The position numbers were made by a program, and so were the translations under genes. The notes beneath the pieces are model-generated. The model was given only the letters and a program-made list of their open reading frames with translations. It was not told the DNA's origin and made no database searches. This document shows positions 58,334-64,000 of a stretch of DNA of 64,000 bases, one piece after another. Within the stretch, counting starts at the first letter, position 1, and the number at the start of each line of letters is the position of its first letter. Source of the stretch: Acidimicrobiia bacterium (GTDB lineage Bacteria; Actinomycetota; Acidimicrobiia; Acidimicrobiales; Poriferisodalaceae); contig JAJEFK010000026.1 of the NCBI GenBank assembly GCA_022820505.1, positions 1-64,000 of the forward strand, read 5' to 3'.

Positions 58334-59032
58334 GTGGCACTGCACCTGAAGGACCGCACGCTTCTCGACGCGGAGCGGCCATTTGCCGAGCTGCTCGGCC
58401 GTCCGGGTGTGACCGAGGTGCTGCAACTCCGTTCGCGATTCGGCTTCATGGCGTTTCACGGCGGGTGGCTCGAAGAGGTCACCGACGACATCGCCTCGGC
58501 GGCCGCCGAGCGCAGCGGCGCCTCGGTGTATGCGTGCCTGCAGGGCCCCGACGATCAGTGGCACCTGCCCAGCCACTGCTTCGATCCCGCAGACTCGCCG
58601 GTGCTGCGCGAGTTCCTCGACCATGTGGATGTCGTCGTGGCAGTCCACGGATTCGGCAGCCCCCGGCTGCTGCGAGCGGTGCTGCTGGGCGGGCGCAACC
58701 GGACGCTGGCGGCCCATGTCGCGGTGCATCTGATCGGGCGGCTGCCGCACTACGAGGTTCTGCACCGTCTCGACGAGATCCCCAAGACGCTGGCCGGCCA
58801 GCACCCGCGCAACCCGTGCAACCTGCCCCGTGGCGGCGGCGTCCAGATCGAGCTGCCGCCGCGCATCCGCGGCAAGAGCCCGATGTGGACCGGATTCCGC
58901 GGCCCCGGACGGGTGCCCCATCACGAAGCGCTCATCGAAGGCTTGGCTGCGGCGGCCCGTGCATGGACGGCCTCGGAGGACTCGCACGGCGCCGGCAGCG
59001 AGCTGGTGCCCGAGCCTGCTCTGGCCGACTGA
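58334..59032 (+). CDS. Poly-gamma-glutamate hydrolase-family protein
   Basis: A 232-residue protein of the YjqB/phage poly-gamma-glutamate hydrolase family (DUF867). Seen here: FGFMAFHGGWLEEVTDDIA, where His and Glu are likely zinc ligands, HLPSHCFDPADSP and VVVAVHGFG with a further His. It has no signal peptide. The substrate may be another peptide amide. It begins with GTG 6 bp after ccdA and 10 bp before the fluoride-channel genes. Confidence 0.8.
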   Translation: MALHLKDRTLLDAERPFAELLGRPGVTEVLQLRSRFGFMAFHGGWLEEVTDDIASAAAERSGASVYACLQGPDDQWHLPSHCFDPADSPVLREFLDHVDVVVAVHGFGSPRLLRAVLLGGRNRTLAAHVAVHLIGRLPHYEVLHRLDEIPKTLAGQHPRNPCNLPRGGGVQIELPPRIRGKSPMWTGFRGPGRVPHHEALIEGLAAAARAWTASEDSHGAGSELVPEPALAD

Positions 59033-59042
59033 GACGCCCTCG

Positions 59043-59459
59043 ATGTCATTGCGCGTCGCAGCCACGGTTGCGGCAGCAGGAATCGTCGGTGCCGCCGTGC
59101 GCTGGAGCGTCGCCACGCAGATCGACGACAACTGGGCGCTGCTCATCGTCAACGTGATCGGCTGCGGCGTCGTGGGCTGGGCCACCGCCCGGCACGAGCA
59201 GACCCGACACCGCAGGCTGGTTCAGCCCCGCATCAGCAGCGCCAGTCGAAGTGCTGCCGGCCCGCCGCCCGGGCTGACGGTCGGCTTCTGCGGGGCGCTG
59301 ACCAGCATGTCAGCGCTCGCGCTGCAGCTCGCGACGCACCTCGACGACGGCCGTATCGCCACCGCGGGCGCATGGCTCGGCCTGACGGCCGCGGCGTGCA
59401 CTGCTGCTTTTGTGATGAGCCGCCTCGCGGTCGTATTCGCCTGCGGCACACGGCCATGA
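59043..59459 (+). CDS. crcB: CrcB/Fluc-family fluoride channel subunit, first copy
   Basis: A 138-residue, four-helix protein. NVIGCGVVGWATA and GFCGALTSMSALALQ correspond to the Asn-containing and GFCGG-T-FS motifs of fluoride channels, but both are altered (Ser-Met for the second Thr-Phe). Its stop overlaps the next crcB start (ATGA); paired genes usually make a heterodimeric channel. Confidence 0.83.
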   Translation: MSLRVAATVAAAGIVGAAVRWSVATQIDDNWALLIVNVIGCGVVGWATARHEQTRHRRLVQPRISSASRSAAGPPPGLTVGFCGALTSMSALALQLATHLDDGRIATAGAWLGLTAAACTAAFVMSRLAVVFACGTRP

Positions 59460-59785
59460 CGGTGCTCGCCACAGCGGTCGGTTTCGGCGTGGCGGCCGCC
59501 ATCGGCACGTTGCTCCGCTGGCGAGCGAGCACCACGCTCGGGCCGGGCGGGACGCTGCTCATCAACATCGCAGGGGCCTTCGCACTCGGCCTGCTCGCAA
59601 GCGCGTCAGGCGCCGCAGCAACCATCTTCGCCACCGCGGGCCTCGGGGCCCTCACCACGGTGTCAGGCATCCTCCCCGAGAGCGCACGTCTCATGCGAGC
59701 CAGCCCGCTGCTCGCACTCGGCTACGTCTCGCTCACCATCACCGGCGCAACCGCCGCAGCCACGCTCGGCCTCCGACTCGTCTAG
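59456..59785 (+). CDS. crcB: CrcB/Fluc-family fluoride channel subunit, second copy
   Basis: A 109-residue, four-helix partner. It has GTLLRW near the start, LINIAGAFALGLL (pore Asn) and AGLGALTTVSGIL, with the polar TT of the channel track retained. Together with the first copy it should export fluoride passively. No fluoride riboswitch was seen upstream. Confidence 0.83.
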   Translation: MTVLATAVGFGVAAAIGTLLRWRASTTLGPGGTLLINIAGAFALGLLASASGAAATIFATAGLGALTTVSGILPESARLMRASPLLALGYVSLTITGATAAATLGLRLV

Positions 59786-59809
59786 CGCCAGCCAGCTGGC
59801 CGGTGCGGT

Positions 59810-61063
59810 TCAGGCCGGGGCGGGGATCTCGGTGAAGTTGAGCCAGGGGTGGAGCACTTCTGGTACGGAGATGGAGCCGTCGGGCTGCTGGTGGTTCTCC
59901 ATGATGAACACGAGCGTGCGGCCGACGGCGCATGCCGTGCCGTTCAGGGTGTGGACCAGCCCTTGGCCGTCCTCGTCGAACCAGCGGGTGCCGAGGCGCC
60001 GGGCTGAGTAATCGGTGTAGTTCGAGCACGAGGTGACCTCGCGGTAGGCGCGCTCGGACGGCAGCCATACCTCGAGGTCGTACTTCTTGGCCGCCGCAGC
60101 GCCTAGGTCGCCGGCCGCCACGTTGATCACCCGGTAGGGCAGGTCGAGCGAGCCGACGATCTCCTCCTGGATGGCGCGCAGCGCCTCCAGCTCGTCCCAG
60201 CTCGTGTCGGAGTCGCAGAACGAGAACATCTCCACTTTGTCGAACTGGTGGACCCGGAAGATGCCGCGGGTGTCCTTGCCGTACGTGCCGGCCTCGCGCC
60301 GGAAGCACGATGAGAACCCGGCATAGCGCAACGGCAGCCCAGCCCGCTCCAGCCGCTCGCCCCGGTGCAGGCCCGCCAGCGCCACCTCCGAGGTGCCGAT
60401 CAGGAACAGGTCGTCGCCGTCGATCTCGTACACCTGGTGACGGTCGGCGGGGAAGAACCCGGCCTCGACCATCATCTCCTCGCGCACGAGCACCGGCGGC
60501 ACGACAGGCAGGAAGCCGTTGCGCTCCAGCAGGTCCATCGTCCACTGCACGAGGGCGAACTCCAGCCGCACCGCCGCGCCCTTCAGGTAGGCGAACCGCG
60601 AGCCGCTGTTGCGGGCACCGCTCTCGGAGTCGACCAGGCCGGCCAGCGCACCGATCTCGGCATGGTCGTGAGCAGGCGGATCGCCTCGCTCCCCCACCTC
60701 ACGCACCGTCTCGAAGTGCTCCTCGCCGCCGGACGGCACCTCGGCCGCGGCCGGGTTGGGCACCTGCAGCGCCAGCTCGGTTCGCCGCTCGACGGCCTCC
60801 CGCTCGGCGACCTCCAGGCGCTCCACGTCGTCCTTGAGGCGCGCCGCCTCCGCGATCTTCGCCGGACGCTCGTCGGGAGCCGCCCGCCCGATGTCTCGCG
60901 ATGCGGCGTTCTGCGCCGCCCGCGCCTGCTCAGCCTGATGGGTGACTGACCGCCACGCCTCGTCTGCCGCGAGCACGTCGTCGATGAACTCCAGCGAGGC
61001 GCCCTTGCGGGCAGCGCCATCGCGGTATGCGGCGTCCTCGCGAAGCCGGCGGAGGTCGATCAC
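59810..61063 (-). CDS. serS: Seryl-tRNA synthetase
   Basis: A class II aminoacyl-tRNA synthetase of 417 residues. An N-terminal coiled-coil arm (about 35-105) is followed by the catalytic core: motif 2 SSCFRREAGTYGKDTRGIFR and motif 3 NGTACAVGRTLVFIMENHQ. It also charges tRNA(Sec), relevant to the selenoprotein 2 kb away, although no selC is seen. The GTG at 61063 (VIDLRRLRED) is the canonical start; the upstream extension is Arg-rich. Confidence 0.96.
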   Translation of the reverse strand: MIDLRRLREDAAYRDGAARKGASLEFIDDVLAADEAWRSVTHQAEQARAAQNAASRDIGRAAPDERPAKIAEAARLKDDVERLEVAEREAVERRTELALQVPNPAAAEVPSGGEEHFETVREVGERGDPPAHDHAEIGALAGLVDSESGARNSGSRFAYLKGAAVRLEFALVQWTMDLLERNGFLPVVPPVLVREEMMVEAGFFPADRHQVYEIDGDDLFLIGTSEVALAGLHRGERLERAGLPLRYAGFSSCFRREAGTYGKDTRGIFRVHQFDKVEMFSFCDSDTSWDELEALRAIQEEIVGSLDLPYRVINVAAGDLGAAAAKKYDLEVWLPSERAYREVTSCSNYTDYSARRLGTRWFDEDGQGLVHTLNGTACAVGRTLVFIMENHQQPDGSISVPEVLHPWLNFTEIPAPA

Positions 61064-61158
61064 GCCGGCCGAAGCTACCGGCCCCGCCCGCGTCCCAGCC
61101 CTCGGGAGGCGAGCCGGCGGTGCTTGCGCTGGCCAGTGGCGGCCGCGAGGATCGCCGG

Positions 61159-62913
61159 ATGCCCGAACAAGCACCGACCTCCTCCCGGCACATTCGCTTC
61201 GAGGCTGACGACAAGCCACCGTTGCCGCTCACCGCAGGGCTGGGATTGCAGTTCGCAGTTCTGGCCATCGCCGGTGTCGTGCTGACGCCTGCGATCGTCG
61301 TCCGGGCTGCCGGCGGAACCGACGCATACCTGACGTGGGCCGTGTTCGCCGCCGCGGCAATCAGCGGCATCAGCACGATCCTGCAGGCCGTCCGGCTCGG
61401 CCGCATAGGCGCCGGGTACGTGCTGCTGATGGGCACCTCCGGCGCCTTCATCGCCGTCTGCGTCACTGCCCTCACCGACGGCGGGCCGGGCCTGCTGGCC
61501 AGCCTCGTCGTGGCCTCATCGCTGTTCCAGTTCCTGCTCGCGACGAAGCTGTCGCTCTTTCGGCGGCTGCTGACGCCGACTGTGGCAGGCACCGTGGTCA
61601 TGCTCATCGCCGTGACGGTGATGCCGCTCATCTTCGACATGGTGACGGCCTCGCCTGAAGGCAGTGCAGCGGCGAGTGCTCCGCTGAGCGCGCTCGCCGC
61701 CATGGGCGTCATCATCGTCATCGCGCTGAAGGCCAGGGGCAGCCTGAGGCTGTGGGCGCCGGTCATCGGCATCGTCGCCGGATCGATCGTCGCGGCGCTC
61801 TTCGGGCTGTACGACTTCGACCGGGTCACAGAGGCAGGCTGGATCGGCCTGCCCGACGGTGGCTGGCCCGGCTTCGACTTCTCGTTCGGCGCCGAATTCT
61901 GGGGCTTGCTTCCCGCGTTCATCTTCGTCACGCTCATCGGCGCCGTCGAGACCATCGGCGACTCGGTCGCCATCCAGCGTGTGTCGTGGCGCCGGCCCCG
62001 GGCCGTCGACTACCGGGCCGTGCAGGGCGCCGTGGCCGCTGACGGCACCGGCAACCTGCTGTCGGGACTGGCAGGCACCGTGCCGAACACCACCTACTCC
62101 ACCAGCATCTCCATCACCGAGCTGACCGGCGTGGCGGCGCGCCGGGTGGGCGTGGCCATCGGCATCTCATTCATCGTGATGGCGTTCGTGCCCAAGCTGC
62201 TGGCCCTGGTGCTGGCTGTGCCTGACGCAGTGGTCGCGGCCTACGTGACCGTGCTGCTGGCGCTGCTGTTCGTGGTGGGCATGAAGATCGTGATCGCCGA
62301 CGCCACCGACTACCGCCGGGGGCTGATTGCGGGCTTCTCGTTCTGGATCGGCGTGGGCTTTCAGAACAACCAGATCTTCCCCGAGTACCTGTCTGACTTT
62401 GCGGGCGGCTTCCTCCAGAACGGCATGACCGCCGGCGGGCTCACCGCCATCGTTCTGACGCTGTTCGATGAGGTCACGCGGGCCCGTCCCCAGCGGTTGC
62501 GCTGCGATCTGGCGGCGTCGGCGCTGCCGCAGGTTCGCTTGTTCGTGGGCCGCTTCGCAGACCGCAACGGCTGGAGCCGAGCGATGTCAGACCGTCTCGA
62601 CGCAGTGGCCGAGGAAGCGCTGCTGACGCTGATCGAGGTCGAACGGCCTGCGGGCGCTGGCGAGGGTCGCAACTTGCGGCTGACAGCGAGCAAGCAGGAC
62701 GGCGGCGCCGTGCTCGAGTTCGTGGCCACCGCCAGCGGGGAGAACATCGAGGACCGGCTCGCCGTGCTGGATGCCCACAGCGTAGAACGGCCTGTCGAGC
62801 GGGACCTCTCGCTTCGAGTGCTGCAGCATCACGCCGCATCGGTGAACCATCAGCAATATCACGAGGTGGATATCGTGACCGTCCACGTCGACGTGCCCGA
62901 TCCAAGAGGCTGA
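61159..62913 (+). CDS. NCS2 (xanthine/uracil-type) permease with C-terminal extra domain
   Basis: A 584-residue protein. Residues 1-440 form about 13-14 helices of the nucleobase permease family, with FVTLIGAVETIGDSVAIQR as the substrate-site Glu motif and GTVPNTTYSTSISI as the second signature. The last about 135 residues are soluble, from RLRCDLAASALPQVRLF to VNHQQYHEVDIVTVHV. Their layout resembles a GHKL/RsbW-type ATPase fold, but the Asn and Gly boxes look degraded. The divergent neighbour serS starts 95 bp away, so promoters share that gap. The substrate is unknown. Confidence 0.85.
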   Translation: MPEQAPTSSRHIRFEADDKPPLPLTAGLGLQFAVLAIAGVVLTPAIVVRAAGGTDAYLTWAVFAAAAISGISTILQAVRLGRIGAGYVLLMGTSGAFIAVCVTALTDGGPGLLASLVVASSLFQFLLATKLSLFRRLLTPTVAGTVVMLIAVTVMPLIFDMVTASPEGSAAASAPLSALAAMGVIIVIALKARGSLRLWAPVIGIVAGSIVAALFGLYDFDRVTEAGWIGLPDGGWPGFDFSFGAEFWGLLPAFIFVTLIGAVETIGDSVAIQRVSWRRPRAVDYRAVQGAVAADGTGNLLSGLAGTVPNTTYSTSISITELTGVAARRVGVAIGISFIVMAFVPKLLALVLAVPDAVVAAYVTVLLALLFVVGMKIVIADATDYRRGLIAGFSFWIGVGFQNNQIFPEYLSDFAGGFLQNGMTAGGLTAIVLTLFDEVTRARPQRLRCDLAASALPQVRLFVGRFADRNGWSRAMSDRLDAVAEEALLTLIEVERPAGAGEGRNLRLTASKQDGGAVLEFVATASGENIEDRLAVLDAHSVERPVERDLSLRVLQHHAASVNHQQYHEVDIVTVHVDVPDPRG

Positions 62914-62951
62914 GCCCCGGGCCCGCGCAGGCACCGCAGGGGGACGCTCCC

Positions 62952-64000
62952 ATGACTGAACCGTCGTATGACGTCGTCTGGCCTGGAGCGCCGTCGGGCA
63001 TCGAGCAGCGGGAGCTGGCGCCGAGGCTCGACACGCTGGCCGGCAAGCGGATCGGGTTCCTGTGGGACTACCTGTTCCGCGGCGATGAGCTGTTCCCGAT
63101 TCTCGAGCGCGAGCTCGCTGCCCGCTATGCGGGCGTGACGTTCGTCGGCTACGAAACGTTCGGCAATACACACGGCGGCGACGAGGCCGCCGTCATCGAC
63201 CGCCTGCCTGACTCGCTGCGTTCACGAGCTGTCGACGCCGTGGTGTCGGGAATGGGCTGCTGAGGCAGCTGCACGCCCGCCGTGGCGCGGGCAGCAGTCG
63301 CATCCGAAGCCGCAGGCGTGCCGTCGGTCTCGATCGTGTGCGAGAGCTTCGACGGCCAAGCCATCGCGACCGCACGCGGGTTCGGGTTCGAAGGGTTGCC
63401 CTTGGCAGTCACGGTGGGCCACGTGGACGCCCAGTCCGCTTCGGACATGGAGAGCAACTTCGTCGATCGCACCGTGGACGCCATCGTCGCCGGGCTGACC
63501 GGAGCGTCCGCCGCACGCAACGGCACGAACGGAACGGCTTCGCCCGGCGATCAGGACATGGGCGAATCGACTGCCTTGGGCCCGTACGACACAGCGATCA
63601 GCGGTTCGGTGGACGAGGTCAACGATGCCTTCGCCGAGCGAGGATGGTCGGACGGGCTGCCGATCGTGCCGCCGACGGTGGATCGTGTCGAGCGTTTCCT
63701 GGCCGGCACGGGCTTGGACCCGCAGCAGTCGCTGGGTATCGCCCGGACGACCGGCCGCGACATGACCGTGTGGTCGGTGGCAACCAACGCTGTCATGGCG
63801 GGCTGCGAGCCGCGTCACCTCGGCGTGCTGCTCGCCGCAGCGCGCATCCTGGCCGACCCGCACTACGGCGCAGAGCACTCGGGCAACACCACCGGAGCCG
63901 ACGCACTGATGATCCTCGACGGCCCGAATGCAGCAGCGCTGGGCTTCAATTCCGGCGTGGGGGCACTGCGCGACGGGAGGCGCGCCAACACCAGCGTCGG
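62952..64000 (+). CDS. UGSC-family selenoprotein (Sec at in-frame TGA; 3' end outside window)
   Basis: The frame opens at ATG 62952, meets TGA at codon 104 (63261-63263) and continues without another stop to the window end. The context is GMGC-(TGA)-GSCTPAV, the Cys-Sec-Gly-Ser-Cys redox motif that names the UGSC family. The first domain (to about residue 190) has IGFLWDYLFRGDELF before the site and VPSVSIVCESF after it. From about residue 218 a second domain begins with the SDGLPIVPPTVDRV element, and MAGCEPRH follows. A hairpin resembling a bacterial SECIS lies right after the TGA. The biochemical role is unknown; a redox or glycine-reductase-like mechanism is speculative. An ordinary stop or pseudogene is the alternative. 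Confidence 0.85.
63269..63297 (+). promoter_or_regulatory. Candidate bacterial SECIS hairpin
   Basis: The stem pairs CTGC (63269-63272) with GCAG (63294-63297) and CCCGC (63276-63280) with GCGGG (63287-63291), with a small internal loop; the six-base apical loop CGTGGC spans 63281-63286. The loop begins 17 bases after the TGA and its second base is G. Both fit the known rules for SelB-recognised bacterial SECIS elements (loop 16-37 bases downstream, G within the first two loop positions). Confidence 0.7.

Noticed and set aside
58950..59043. Fluoride riboswitch ahead of the crcB pair
   Set aside because: The genes follow the preceding CDS by 10 bp and no matching leader structure exists in that space.
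62952..63263. A free-standing 103-residue protein ending at the TGA
   Set aside because: The stop lies in the middle of a recognisable Cys-Sec-Gly-Ser-Cys motif, the frame continues with coding character, and no new start with a ribosome-binding site follows.

Overview
The window looks like chromosome from a high-G+C actinomycete, most likely class Acidimicrobiia. The evidence is a WhiB-family regulator, a MshA-type glycosyltransferase (mycothiol pathway), heme made by the C5 route (glutamyl-tRNA reductase plus glutamate-semialdehyde aminomutase), many GTG/TTG starts and uniformly G/C-ending codons. The class assignment is inference; the phylum is well supported. There is no rRNA operon, IS element, prophage or CRISPR array.

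Layout. 1-1963 (+): the 3' part of a GMC dehydrogenase, its small subunit and a 7Fe ferredoxin. 1951-4427 (-): a HAD phosphatase and acetyl-CoA synthetase. 4585-16680 (-): an 11-gene complex I operon, nuoABCDHIJKLMN, lacking nuoEFG and followed by a MidA/NDUFAF7-type methyltransferase. 16877-17539 (+): a lone secreted protein. 17611-33244 (-): a complete 14-gene nuoA-N operon. 33314-38763 (-): a quinol:cytochrome c reductase operon with a split, b6-type cytochrome b, a Rieske protein, a di-heme cytochrome c, a ferredoxin and two unknown membrane proteins. 39108-41159 (+): a mono-heme cytochrome c and a geranylgeranyl/menaquinone-reductase-like flavoprotein. 41172-45537 (-): hemA-hemC-hemD-hemL. 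45646-50774 (-): a tiny membrane peptide, a SAM hydroxide adenosyltransferase, proC, a YbjN protein, mshA, a membrane protein and a MoaD-like protein. 50837-56349: mixed housekeeping genes (phosphatase, tRNA-Lys, dut, potassium channel, orn, metallo-hydrolase, whiB). 56647-59785 (+): TlpA-like thioredoxin, CcdA, a poly-gamma-glutamate-hydrolase-like protein and a fluoride-channel pair. 59810-61063 (-): serS. 61159-64000 (+): an NCS2 permease with an extra C-terminal domain and a probable selenoprotein that runs off the window.

How the genes fit together. Positions 4585-41159 are essentially one respiratory island. Two complex I isoforms feed (mena)quinone, a b6-type bc complex oxidises the quinol, and cytochromes c carry the electrons on; a quinone-modifying reductase and heme synthesis sit alongside. 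CcdA/TlpA further on could serve cytochrome c maturation. The 11-subunit complex I has no NADH module and so must take electrons from another donor (ferredoxin or F420H2 are the usual candidates).

The most notable single observation is at 62952-64000. An in-frame TGA at 63261-63263 lies in a Cys-Sec-Gly-Ser-Cys context, the reading frame stays open to the window end, and a hairpin resembling a bacterial SECIS element follows immediately. This fits the UGSC selenoprotein family; an ordinary gene caller would truncate it to a 103-residue protein. Other points of interest are a peptide motif shared by the N-termini of two bc-complex proteins, tandem 13-bp repeats in their divergent promoter region, a 63-64-bp dispersed repeat, a repeat that supplies C-terminal tails to Nuo subunits, and a run of strong hairpins downstream of whiB.
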